In this document: one piece after another, positions 1 through 7,888 of the stretch
Layout of the letters: the number at the start of each line of letters is the position of its first letter
How positions within the stretch are numbered: position 1 is the first letter of the stretch
NCBI GenBank assembly: GCA_024231975.1
Contig: JAAEQB010000076.1
Location: forward strand, 59,169 to 123,168
Direction: 5' to 3'
DNA length: 64,000 bases
DNA from: Allobosea sp.
GTDB taxonomy: Bacteria; Pseudomonadota; Alphaproteobacteria; Rhizobiales; Beijerinckiaceae
The notes under the pieces: model-generated
What the model was told of the DNA's origin: nothing
Seen by the model: the letters and a program-made list of their open reading frames with translations, nothing else
The model's database searches: none
Made by a program: the position numbers and the translations under genes

Positions 1-184
1 GGCCGTAGTAGCGGCGCGGACCATAATAGGGCCGGCCGTAATACTGGACCTGCTCGATCTGGCCGGTGGTGGCCGGGACGCTGCCTGCCGCGATCGGCGC
101 CGCATTGGCCGGGGCGACGGCGAGGCCGGTGAAGAGGAGGGCGCCGGCACCGAACAGGGCGGCGGCGATACGGTTCGACAGCAT
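1..184 (-). CDS. Small secreted protein, 3' end outside window
   Basis: Reading leftwards from an ATG at 184, the frame gives a protein starting MLSNRIAAALFGAGALLF, a typical signal peptide (positive N-region, hydrophobic core, Ala-X-Ala near residue 28), so export to the periplasm or beyond is likely. The visible mature part turns into a Tyr/Gly/Arg-rich run (QYYGRPYYGPRRYYG) at the window edge. Short secreted proteins with such tails are common in Hyphomicrobiales, but I do not recognise a named family. The stop lies beyond base 1. Confidence 0.6.
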   Translation of the reverse strand, partial: MLSNRIAAALFGAGALLFTGLAVAPANAAPIAAGSVPATTGQIEQVQYYGRPYYGPRRYYG

Positions 185-413
185 TGTGTACTCCTGCTTG
201 TCGCGTCGGCCCGTCTCAAGCACTCGCCCCGAGTACCGCGGACCGTTCGATGGGGCGACAATAGTCGCCTCTCTATGAACGCGATCCTTGCCGAAGGGTT
301 CATGCCTCATTCATGCCCGGCGGCTTGACCATGAGCGCCGCCAGCCCCTAATCACGCCGCACGTTTTTCGACAGTTTAAAAGGCTGATGCCCTTGGCCGC
401 GTCCTCCGACCCC

Positions 414-1331
414 ATGAACCCGACCCGCTCCTTCCAGGGCCTGCTGCTGACCTTGCAGCGCTTCTGGGCCGAGCGCGGCTGCGTCATCCTCCAGCCCTAC
501 GACATGGAGGTCGGCGCCGGCACCTTCCACCCGGCGACGACGCTGCGCGCGCTGGGGCCGAAGCCCTGGAAGGCGGCCTATGTCCAGCCTTCACGCCGGC
601 CCAAGGACGGCCGCTATGGCGAGAACCCGAACCGGCTGCAGCACTACTACCAGTTCCAGGTGATCCTGAAGCCGTCGCCGCCGGATTTGCAGCAGCTCTA
701 TCTCGACTCGCTCAAGGCGATCGGCGTCGACCTGGCCCTGCACGATGTCCGCTTCGTCGAGGACGATTGGGAGAGCCCGACGCTCGGCGCCTGGGGCCTC
801 GGCTGGGAATGCTGGTGCGACGGCATGGAGGTCAGCCAGTTCACCTATTTCCAGCAGGTCGCCGGCGTCGAATGCGCGCCCGTAGCGGGCGAGCTCACCT
901 ATGGGCTCGAGCGCCTCGCCATGTATGTCCAGGGCGTCGAGAACGTCTACGACCTCAACTTCAACGGCCTCGAAGGCGAGGACCGCATCTCCTATGGCGA
1001 CGTCTTCCTGCAGGCAGAGCAGGAGTTCTCGCGGCATAATTTCGAATACGCCAACACCGAGACCCTGTTCCGCCATTTCAGCGACGCCGAGGCCGAGTGC
1101 AAGGCGCTGCTGGCCGCAGGCGAAGCTGAAGAGGGCGCCAATTCCGCCCAGCACAAGCTCGCTTTGCCGGCCTATGACCAGTGCATCAAGGCGAGCCATG
1201 TCTTCAATCTGCTCGATGCGCGCGGCGTGATCTCGGTCACCGAGCGCCAGAGCTACATCCTGCGCGTGCGCGAGCTCGCCAAAGCCTGCGGCGCCGCCTG
1301 GCTGAAGACCGCCGGCGGGGGAGCGAACTGA
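414..1331 (+). CDS. glyQ: Glycine--tRNA ligase alpha subunit
   Basis: Catalytic class II subunit of the bacterial alpha2-beta2 glycyl-tRNA synthetase; it activates glycine and charges tRNA-Gly in the cytoplasm. The conserved core is intact: LQPYDMEVGAGTFHPATT near the N-terminus, YVQPSRRPKDGRYGENPNR, HYYQFQVILKPSP, and FTYFQQVAG followed by GLERLAMYVQG. Length of 305 residues is normal. The ATG at 414 gives the N-terminus expected for the family (two residues before TRSFQG); an in-frame ATG at 387 preceded by AAAGG is an alternative. The stop overlaps the glyS start by one base (TGATG), so the subunits are translationally coupled. Confidence 0.96.
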   Translation: MNPTRSFQGLLLTLQRFWAERGCVILQPYDMEVGAGTFHPATTLRALGPKPWKAAYVQPSRRPKDGRYGENPNRLQHYYQFQVILKPSPPDLQQLYLDSLKAIGVDLALHDVRFVEDDWESPTLGAWGLGWECWCDGMEVSQFTYFQQVAGVECAPVAGELTYGLERLAMYVQGVENVYDLNFNGLEGEDRISYGDVFLQAEQEFSRHNFEYANTETLFRHFSDAEAECKALLAAGEAEEGANSAQHKLALPAYDQCIKASHVFNLLDARGVISVTERQSYILRVRELAKACGAAWLKTAGGGAN

Positions 1332-3634
1332 TGCCTGATCTCCTGCTTGAATTGTTCTCCGAGGAAATCCCCGCCCGCATGCAGCGCAAGGCGGCGGAAG
1401 ACCTGAAGAAGCTCGTCACCGATGCGCTGGTCGAGCGCGGCCTGACCTATGAGGGCGCCAAGGCCTTCGCGACGCCGCGCCGGCTCGCCCTCACCATCGC
1501 CGGTCTGCCCGTGCGCGGCCGCGATGTTCGCGAGGAGCGCAAGGGCCCGCGCGTCGGCGCGCCCGATGCCGCCGTGCAGGGCTTCCTCAAGGCTGCCGGG
1601 CTGACCTCGCTCGACCAGGCGACGATCGTCAGCGATCCCAAGAAGGGCGATTCCTACGTCGCCGTGATCGAGAAGCCTGGGCAGGAGACCGTCGTGGCGA
1701 TCGCCGAGATCGTGCCGGCGGTGATCCGTTCGTTCCCATGGCCGAAATCGATGCGCTGGGGCAAGGCTTCCGCCGAGAGCGGCTCGTTGCGCTGGGTCCG
1801 CCCGCTGCACTCGATCCTCTGCACCTTCGGCGCCGAGACCGAGGATCCGGAGGTCGTGTCCTTCGAGGTCGACGGCATCAAGTCGGGCAATGTCACCTAT
1901 GGCCATCGCTTCCATGCGCCCGGCCCGATCACGGTGAAGCGCTTCGACGACTACGTGCCGAGCCTGGAGCGGGCCAAGGTCGTGCTCGACGCCGACCGCC
2001 GCAAGGAGATCATTCTCGCCGACGCCAGGAATCTCGCCTTCGCCGCGGGTCTGGAGCTGGTCGAGGACGAGGGTTTGCTGGAGGAGGTCGCCGGCCTCGT
2101 CGAATGGCCGGTCGTGCTGATGGGCGATTTCGAGGAGCGCTTCCTCGAGATTCCCGGCGAGGCGATCCGTGCCACCATTCGCGCCAACCAGAAATGCTTC
2201 GTGCTGCGCGATCCCGCGACGGGCGAGCTCGCCAACCGCTTCATCCCGGTCTCGAACCTGATGGCGAGCGATGGCGGTCAGGCAATCACCGCCGGCAATG
2301 GTCGCGTCGTCCGCGCTCGCCTCTCCGACGCGTCTTACTTCTGGCAGACCGATCGCGGCCCGCTGCCCGATCTCGATACGCTGAACGAGAGTGCCGACAA
2401 GCTCGGGCTCGACCTCGCCAAGCCGCTCGACCAACGCATGGCCAAGCTCGACAGGCTCGGCGTCGTCTTCCACGCCAAGCTCGGCACGCAAGGCGAGCGC
2501 GTCCAGCGCATCGTCGCGCTGGCGAAGGAGCTGGCCCCGATCGTCGGCGCCGACCCGGCGATGGCCGAGCGCGCCGCGAGGCTCGCCAAGGCCGATTTGC
2601 CGACCGAGATGGTCGGCGAGTTCCCGGAATTGCAGGGGCTGATGGGGCGGAAGTACGCGGAGCTGCAGGGCGAGAACGCCTCGGTCGCCGCCGCGATCGA
2701 GGAGCATTATAAGCCGCTCGGCCCCTCCGACCGCGTCCCGACCGATCCCGTCTCGGTGGCGGTGGCGCTCGCCGACAAGCTCGACACGCTGGTCGGTTTC
2801 TGGGCGATCGACGAGAAGCCGACCGGCAGCAAGGACCCTTATGCGTTGCGTCGCGCGGCGTTGGGTGTGATCCGGCTGGTGGTCGAGAATAATCTTCGTT
2901 TGGAGCTTCGTCCGCTTCTCAAACGGCTTAACCTAGCTTGGCTGGCGGGGCGCTTCTCAAACGCTCAGCTCACTGAACTTGTGGGGTCAATTAGCCCATT
3001 GCGGGCGGTAGCTGAAGAGCGCGCTCTATCCGAGCGCTTGCTTCTCGAACAAGCACAGCAAGGTGTCGACGTCGCTTATGGGGTTGCTTACAACGACCTG
3101 CTTTCTTTCGATTATGACCGCCTGAAGGTCATGCTGCGTGACCAGGGCGCGCGGCATGATCTGGTCGATGCGGTGCTGGGCGAGGGCGCGTCGGCCAATG
3201 ACGACCTCCTGCTCATCACCCGCCGCGTCGCGGCGCTCGGCCGCTTCCTCGAGACCGATGACGGCAAAAGTCTGCTGGCCGGCTACAAGCGCGCGGCCAA
3301 TATCCTCAAGGCCGAGGAGAAGAAGGACGGCGAGGGCGCCTTCGCGGCCAAGGCCGATCTCCAGCTCATCGCCGATGCCGGACTGATCGAGGAGAAGGCG
3401 CTCGCGGTCGCGCTGGCGCAGGCGACGCCAAAGGCCGAGGCCGCCATCGCTGCCGAGGACTATGAGGGCGCCATGGCGGCGCTTGCCGAGCTGCGGCCGG
3501 CGGTCGATGCCTTTTTCGACAAGGTCACGGTCAACGATCCCGATCCGGCCTTGCGCGCCAACCGCCTCAAGCTGCTCAACCAGCTGCGCGAGGCGACCCG
3601 TGCCGTGGCGGATTTCGGGCGCATCGCGGGCTGA
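1331..3634 (+). CDS. glyS: Glycine--tRNA ligase beta subunit
   Basis: Beta subunit of tetrameric glycyl-tRNA synthetase, needed for tRNA-Gly recognition. It starts MPDLLLELFSEEIPARMQ, the classic GlyS N-terminus, and contains the family blocks AFATPRRLA, RSFPWPKSMRWG, LVEWPVVLMGDFEERFL and KDPYALRRAALGVIR, then RLKVMLRDQGARHDLVDAV. It has 767 residues, longer than the roughly 690-700 common in the family. The excess sits between residues about 531 and 593, where codon use changes and GC falls although the frame stays open. It overlaps glyQ by one base. Function is not in doubt; the insert is discussed as a finding. Confidence 0.96.
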   Translation: MPDLLLELFSEEIPARMQRKAAEDLKKLVTDALVERGLTYEGAKAFATPRRLALTIAGLPVRGRDVREERKGPRVGAPDAAVQGFLKAAGLTSLDQATIVSDPKKGDSYVAVIEKPGQETVVAIAEIVPAVIRSFPWPKSMRWGKASAESGSLRWVRPLHSILCTFGAETEDPEVVSFEVDGIKSGNVTYGHRFHAPGPITVKRFDDYVPSLERAKVVLDADRRKEIILADARNLAFAAGLELVEDEGLLEEVAGLVEWPVVLMGDFEERFLEIPGEAIRATIRANQKCFVLRDPATGELANRFIPVSNLMASDGGQAITAGNGRVVRARLSDASYFWQTDRGPLPDLDTLNESADKLGLDLAKPLDQRMAKLDRLGVVFHAKLGTQGERVQRIVALAKELAPIVGADPAMAERAARLAKADLPTEMVGEFPELQGLMGRKYAELQGENASVAAAIEEHYKPLGPSDRVPTDPVSVAVALADKLDTLVGFWAIDEKPTGSKDPYALRRAALGVIRLVVENNLRLELRPLLKRLNLAWLAGRFSNAQLTELVGSISPLRAVAEERALSERLLLEQAQQGVDVAYGVAYNDLLSFDYDRLKVMLRDQGARHDLVDAVLGEGASANDDLLLITRRVAALGRFLETDDGKSLLAGYKRAANILKAEEKKDGEGAFAAKADLQLIADAGLIEEKALAVALAQATPKAEAAIAAEDYEGAMAALAELRPAVDAFFDKVTVNDPDPALRANRLKLLNQLREATRAVADFGRIAG
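2925..3110 (+). other. Lower-GC in-frame insert within glyS
   Basis: Within glyS, between the conserved blocks VVENNLRLELRPLL and DLLSFDYDRLKVML, lies a stretch rich in A/T-ending codons (gct, ctt, gaa, gca, tta). By hand count the rows 2941-3000 and 3061-3120 hold 34 and 30 G/C of 60, well below the flanking gene. The encoded sequence (RLNLAWLAGRFSNAQ and onward, then a helix-rich ERALSERLLLEQAQQ) has no counterpart I know in ordinary GlyS. Boundaries are approximate. Confidence 0.6.
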
Positions 3635-3642
3635 CATGCGTC

Positions 3643-3848
3643 ATGCTCGGGCTTGACCCGAGCATCTCAGGCCGGAGGAGACTCTGGTCAGCGCATTCTT
3701 GTCCAGAGATTCTCGGGTCTGCGCTTCGCTCCGCCCGAGAATGACGCGCTCTCCGTCATGCTCGCCCTTGTGGCGAGCATCCACGTCTTGGACACGACCT
3801 TGGATCAGTGAAGCGAAGACGTGGGTGGTCGGGACAAGCCCGACCATG
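3643..3848. repeat. Cluster of extragenic palindromes (intergenic 3635-4005)
   Basis: The 371-base gap after glyS holds no gene but several hairpins: 3643-3651 with 3657-3665 (ATGCTCGGG/CCCGAGCAT), 3709-3717 with 3734-3742 (ATTCTCGGG/CCCGAGAAT), then a composite element at about 3754-3848. The composite has three hairpins in a row: ATGCTCGC/GCGAGCAT, CACGTCTT/AAGACGTG and TGGTCGGG/CCCGACCA. The composite recurs at 36708-36798, and the ATTCTCGGG hairpin recurs at 42705-42738. I see nothing coding in 3849-4000 apart from the ribosome-binding site of the next gene. Confidence 0.8.
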
Positions 3849-4005
3849 ACGATATCGACGGGGTTTCCCAAAGCGCTAACCGGCTCCCCTTCCGGAACCT
3901 TTTCCCAAGGCTCCACGTTCTCTTGCCCGAGACAGCTTTCTGCGAATGCGTCGCAGCCAGCGCCTCGGGGGGCCGGCTTTCGGCCGCGATAAGAGGATTT
4001 GAGCC

Positions 4006-4167
4006 ATGAGCATTCTGATTTCGCTGTTGATCACCATCCTGGTGATCGCCCTCGTGCTTTATCTGGTGCGGATGCTGCCGGTGGACGGCAACATCAAGAA
4101 CATCATCCAGATCATCGTCATTCTCATCGGTATCCTGTCGCTGCTGCGCTACCTCGCAGTCTTCTAG
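4006..4167 (+). CDS. Thivi_2564-family small membrane protein
   Basis: A 53-residue protein, MSILISLLITILVIALVLYL then RMLPVDGNIKNI, then a second hydrophobic stretch IIQIIVILIGILSLL. Two transmembrane helices flank a short polar loop with PVDGNIK, the signature I associate with the family NCBI names Thivi_2564 (function unknown). A GAGG ribosome-binding site lies 8 bases before the ATG. It stands alone between palindromic repeats and a hairpin at 4337-4369. Nothing in the context points to a role; inner-membrane location is inferred from hydrophobicity. Confidence 0.75.
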   Translation: MSILISLLITILVIALVLYLVRMLPVDGNIKNIIQIIVILIGILSLLRYLAVF

Positions 4168-4336
4168 CCAAAGGGGCCGCCGTCATGCCTGCCCCGTGGC
4201 GGGTGTCCATGCGAACATCGCCTGTGACCGGCGAGCACATGGATGGTCGGGACAAGGCCCGGCCATGGCGGTGGTGGCGCTTTCAACCGGCAATTGACGA
4301 AAATGCCGCGCTGATCCAGACTCTCATCGGTCCAGA

Positions 4337-4369
4337 GGGCCCCGGACGCGACCCGTCCCGGGGCCCTTT
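4337..4369 (+). terminator. Probable rho-independent terminator
   Basis: A 9-bp perfect stem GGGCCCCGG (4337-4345) pairs with CCGGGGCCC (4358-4366), followed by only three T residues. It lies between the small membrane protein gene and the URC genes and probably separates the two transcription units; the short T run makes it a moderate call. Confidence 0.5.
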
Positions 4370-4396
4370 CCCGTTCGAGACCGAGCGATCGCCGCG

Positions 4397-5659
4397 ATGA
4401 CTTCGCAGAACCGCACCAGCCATATCCGCCTGACCTCGCATCCCGAGCCCGGAAGCGCCGCCGCCCGCTTCCCGATCCATTGGGGCGCCGCAACGCCGGA
4501 GGAGCGAGGACCGGTCATCGCCTCGACCACCAACCCCGCCGACCGCAACGTCATCGGCGCCCATGGCGGCTCCTATTCGGTCTATCGCGCGCTCGCCATC
4601 TCCGCCCGGGCGATGAACCCGGCGCAGCGGCCGGACCTGACCAACACCTATCCGACCTCCGACATCCTGCCGCAGGCGCAATGGTTCGAGCCCGGGCGGA
4701 TCGTCTCGCTCGATCCGTTCGGCCACCGCGTCGCCCAGGATTTCGGCAAGTGGATCGGCGAGGGCATCGACATCCGCCCGACCATCGCGGTCACCAAGGC
4801 GCGGCTCAACCTGCCCGAGATCCTCGCCGCCATGGCCGGCCATCGCCTTTCGGCCGATGGCGGCATCCTGCACGGCTCCGGCGACATCAGCGTCACCAAG
4901 ATCGCGGTCGATCCGGTCTGGCATCTGCCGGGGATCGCCGATCGCTTCGGCACCAGCGAGAACGAATTGCGCCGCACGCTGTTCGAGCAGACCGGTGGCA
5001 TGTATCCGGAGCTGGTGACGCGGCCCGACCTCAAGGTCTTTCTGCCGCCGATCGGCTCGATCACCGCCTATGTCATCGGCGAGGTCTCGGCGATTTGCGA
5101 TCCGAAGAAGACGCTGGCCTGCCGCGTCCATGACGAGTGCAACGGCTCCGACGTCTTCGGTTCCGACATCTGCACCTGCCGCCCCTATCTCGTTCACGGC
5201 ATCGAGGAGGCCGTGAAGGAGGCGCAGAACGGCGGCGTAGGCCTGATCGTCTACAACCGCAAGGAGGGCAGGGCGCTCGGCGAGGTCACCAAGTTCCTCG
5301 TCTACAACGCCCGCAAGCGGCAGGAAGGCGGCGATTCCGCCGCGACCTATTTCGAGCGCACCGAATGCGTCGCTGGCGTGCAGGACGCGCGCTTCCAGCA
5401 ATTGATGCCGGACGTGCTGCACTGGCTCGGCGTGAAGCGGATCGACCGGCTGATGTCGATGTCGAACATGAAATACGACGCCATGGTCGAGAGCGGCATC
5501 GAGATTGGCGAGCGCGTCGCCATCCCGCCCGAATTGATCCCGCCGGATGCCTCGGTCGAGATCGAGGCCAAGAAGGCGGCAGGCTATTATTCGCCCGATG
5601 GCACGCCTGGCGACAACGCCCTCAAGGCCACCGTCGGCCGCGACCTCGAGAAGTTCTGA
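4397..5659 (+). CDS. GTP cyclohydrolase II-like protein, URC1 type
   Basis: 420 residues. The C-terminal half is a GTP cyclohydrolase II domain with the zinc ligands Cys248, Cys259 and Cys261 in the C-x10-C-x-C pattern (HDECNGSDVFGSDICTC), followed by GLIVYNRKEGRALGEVTKF and the DARF and MSNMKYDAM segments that correspond to RibA's substrate-binding region. The N-terminal ~200 residues are not found in RibA but are typical of the URC1-type subfamily. It is followed by DUF1688 and uracil phosphoribosyltransferase genes, the URC4 and URC6 partners, so it most likely acts in uracil degradation rather than riboflavin synthesis. No 3,4-DHBP synthase (ribB) domain is present. Confidence 0.88.
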   Translation: MTSQNRTSHIRLTSHPEPGSAAARFPIHWGAATPEERGPVIASTTNPADRNVIGAHGGSYSVYRALAISARAMNPAQRPDLTNTYPTSDILPQAQWFEPGRIVSLDPFGHRVAQDFGKWIGEGIDIRPTIAVTKARLNLPEILAAMAGHRLSADGGILHGSGDISVTKIAVDPVWHLPGIADRFGTSENELRRTLFEQTGGMYPELVTRPDLKVFLPPIGSITAYVIGEVSAICDPKKTLACRVHDECNGSDVFGSDICTCRPYLVHGIEEAVKEAQNGGVGLIVYNRKEGRALGEVTKFLVYNARKRQEGGDSAATYFERTECVAGVQDARFQQLMPDVLHWLGVKRIDRLMSMSNMKYDAMVESGIEIGERVAIPPELIPPDASVEIEAKKAAGYYSPDGTPGDNALKATVGRDLEKF

Positions 5660-5702
5660 ATGGTAGCGGCTTCCTTCGAGACATCGACGTTGCGACGGTT
5701 CA

Positions 5703-5868
5703 AGCCTCGCTCCTCCCTTCCCCCTTGTGGGGAAGGGTATGGGGATGGGGGGCGAACGACGGGGTGCCGGGTCGCCGGTAAGGGCGAAACGGTTACTTCG
5801 GCCAACGTCATGCTCCGACTTTCCGCCCCTCACCCCTACCCCTCCCCACAAGGGGGAGGGGGGAGCCT
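5703..5868. repeat. Inverted G/C-run repeat pair between urc1 and urc4
   Basis: Copy A (5703-5752) reads CTCCTCCCTTCCCCCTTGTG and onward; copy B (5826-5868) is its imperfect reverse complement, ending CCCCACAAGGGGGAGG. Each copy is itself a small hairpin around CCCCTTGTGGGG, and together they could fold into a long stem with a loop of about 70 bases. They fill the 232-base gap between the two coding regions. Confidence 0.7.
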
Positions 5869-5891
5869 TACGCCTCGCCGACCGGTCCGAT

Positions 5892-7109
5892 ATGCCTGAC
5901 AACAATCCCGAAGCCGTCCGCCTGCTGCTCAAGCCGGCCGCCGTCCGCGAGCGTGCGCATGAGATGCTGCGACTCGGCCTTGAAGGCCGGCTCGCGCATT
6001 TCAGCGTCCATCCCGAGCGGCTGCCGGCCTGTGCCGCCTATGTACTGGAGACGATCCGCCAGAACTATCCTTCGCTCGACATCCCCTTCCATGCCCGCTG
6101 GCGCCATTTCGTCATCGCCGGCATGGATCGCTGGAAGGTGCTCGACGCCAAGGCGCAGTTCGCCGACGCCCGAGCGAGGGGCCGAGCCGCCTATGACCTC
6201 GCCGTGGTCAGCGTCCTGCTCGATGCCGGTGCCGGTGCCGACTGGCGTTATCGCGATGCGGTCACCGGTCAGAGCATCGGCCGCTCGGAAGGGCTGGCGC
6301 TGGCTTCACTCGACATGTTCGCCGCCGGTGCCTTCTCCAGCGACCCAAGCGAACCGCTGCGGGTCGATAGCGAGGCGCTCAGGCATCTCGATGCCGCCGC
6401 TCTGGCAGCCGGCTTCCAGGTTTCGGACGCCAATCCGTTGGTCGGCCTCGAAGGACGCGCCGCGCTGCTCAACCGGCTTGGCGAGGAGCTGGAGAAGCAT
6501 GGGTTCACCCGGCCCGGCGATCTGTTCGATCGTTTGGTCGAGGCAGCGGAAGGCCGCTCGCTCCGCGCCGCCTATATCCTCTCGCAGGTGCTGGAGGTGC
6601 TCGGCGGCATCTGGCCCTCGCGCCTGAGCTATGCCGGCATCGCGCTCGGCGACAGCTGGAAGCATCCGCTGATCGCCCCGGACGAGGTCACCGCCGGCAT
6701 CGTGCCCTTCCACAAGCTCTCGCAATGGCTGAGCTATTCGCTGATCGAGCCGCTGCAATGGGCCGGCATCCAGGTCGTCGAGATCGACGATCTCACCGGC
6801 CTGCCGGAATATCGCAATGGCGGGCTCCTCATCGATCTCGGCGTGCTCGAACTGAAGGACCCGGCCGATGCCGTGCGCGGCCACGAGGTCGGTTCACAGC
6901 TCGTCGTGGAATGGCGGGCGCTGACGGTTGCGCTGCTCGACAGGATCGGCGAACTGGTGCGCGCCGAGCTCGGCCTGAGCGCCGAGCAATTGCCGCTGGC
7001 CAAGGTGCTGGAGGGTGGCACCTGGGCCGCTGGCCGTCGCATCGCCCGCGAGAAGCGCGACGGCGGCGGTCCGCCCTTGACCATCGTCAGCGACGGCACG
7101 GTATTCTAG
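5892..7109 (+). CDS. DUF1688 family protein, URC4 type
   Basis: 405 residues beginning MPDNNPEAVRLLLKPAAVRERAHEML, typical of the DUF1688 family. Characteristic segments include FHARWRHF, RARAAYDLAVVSVLLDAGAGADW-like sequence (residues ~95-120), PLVGLEGRAALLNRLG, and the C-terminal PFHKLSQWLSYSLIEP and LTGLPEYRNGGLLIDLGVL. The family is known from the yeast URC pathway (URC4), where it is needed to use uracil as nitrogen source; its reaction is unsettled. I chose the ATG at 5892 because upstream in-frame codons translate the repeat element, not a protein. It sits 34 bases before upp. Confidence 0.9.
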   Translation: MPDNNPEAVRLLLKPAAVRERAHEMLRLGLEGRLAHFSVHPERLPACAAYVLETIRQNYPSLDIPFHARWRHFVIAGMDRWKVLDAKAQFADARARGRAAYDLAVVSVLLDAGAGADWRYRDAVTGQSIGRSEGLALASLDMFAAGAFSSDPSEPLRVDSEALRHLDAAALAAGFQVSDANPLVGLEGRAALLNRLGEELEKHGFTRPGDLFDRLVEAAEGRSLRAAYILSQVLEVLGGIWPSRLSYAGIALGDSWKHPLIAPDEVTAGIVPFHKLSQWLSYSLIEPLQWAGIQVVEIDDLTGLPEYRNGGLLIDLGVLELKDPADAVRGHEVGSQLVVEWRALTVALLDRIGELVRAELGLSAEQLPLAKVLEGGTWAAGRRIAREKRDGGGPPLTIVSDGTVF

Positions 7110-7143
7110 ACAATAACGACAAGACCAAGGGGATCAGGATTGC

Positions 7144-7785
7144 ATGGCCACGAGCGCTAACGGCGTCACCGTCGTCGACCACCCGCTGGTGCAGCACAAG
7201 CTGACGCTGATGCGCGAGAAGGACCGCTCGACCAAGAGCTTCCGCCAGCTGCTGAACGAGATCGGCATGCTGCTCTGCTACGAGGTCACCCGCGACCTGC
7301 CGACCGAGATGATCGAGATCGAGACGCCGCTGCAAAAGTCGATGCAGCCGGTGATCTCCGGCAAGAAGCTGGTCTTCGCGCCGATCCTGCGCGCCGGCGT
7401 CGGCTTCCTCGACGGTATGCTGGAGCTGGTGCCCGCCGCCCGCGTCGCCCATATCGGCCTCTACCGCGACCCGGAGACGCTGCAGGCGGTCGAGTACTAT
7501 TTCAAGGCGCCCTCCGACATCGCCGACCGCATGATCGTGGTGATGGACCCGATGTTGGCGACGGCCAACTCGGCGGTGGCAGCGGTCGACCGGCTGAAGG
7601 AGCGCGGCGCCAAGGATCTGCGCTTCGTCTGCCTGCTCGCGGCGCCCGAAGGCATCGCGCGGATGCGCGATTCCCATCCGGATGTGCGGATCTGGACGGC
7701 GGCGATCGACGAGCGCCTCAACGACCACGGCTACATCGTCCCCGGCCTCGGCGACGCCGGCGACCGGATGTTCGGGACGCGCTGA
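7144..7785 (+). CDS. upp: Uracil phosphoribosyltransferase
   Basis: 213 residues, normal length. It converts uracil and PRPP to UMP. Family marks: HPLVQHKLTLMREKDRSTK at the start, the flexible RAGVGFLDGML segment, and the uracil-binding C-terminus HGYIVPGLGDAGDRMFGT. The PRPP loop reads DPMLATANSA where most bacterial Upp proteins have DPMLATGGS, so two glycines are replaced by Ala-Asn. Its place directly after the URC1- and URC4-type genes makes it the URC6 counterpart, feeding uracil into the URC route as well as salvage. Confidence 0.94.
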   Translation: MATSANGVTVVDHPLVQHKLTLMREKDRSTKSFRQLLNEIGMLLCYEVTRDLPTEMIEIETPLQKSMQPVISGKKLVFAPILRAGVGFLDGMLELVPAARVAHIGLYRDPETLQAVEYYFKAPSDIADRMIVVMDPMLATANSAVAAVDRLKERGAKDLRFVCLLAAPEGIARMRDSHPDVRIWTAAIDERLNDHGYIVPGLGDAGDRMFGTR

Positions 7786-7846
7786 GCATCTTCGCGCGAA
7801 GCGGAGGCCGGTTCGCGTCAGGAGAATGCGATCGAACAAGGGCTGA

Positions 7847-7883
7847 GAGCATTTCCGCGATTCGGAGAAGCGCGGAAATGCTC
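7847..7883. repeat. 13-bp stem palindrome between convergent genes
   Basis: GAGCATTTCCGCG (7847-7859) pairs perfectly with CGCGGAAATGCTC (7871-7883) around an 11-base loop. It lies between convergent upp and the first DUF1236 gene, so it could end transcription from either side, but there is no T run. The GAGCAT...ATGCTC ends resemble the outer arms of the palindrome before pheS at 37785-37833. Confidence 0.65.
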
Positions 7884-7888
7884 CAGCG

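Noticed and set aside
184..413. Glycine riboswitch or T-box upstream of glyQ
   Set aside because: No conserved T-box sequence or glycine aptamer core is visible; T-boxes are rare in Proteobacteria.
1253..2707. Long open frame on the minus strand opposite glyS
   Set aside because: Shadow of a GC-rich gene: the protein is Arg/Leu/Asp-rich without any family text, and glyS on the plus strand is certain.
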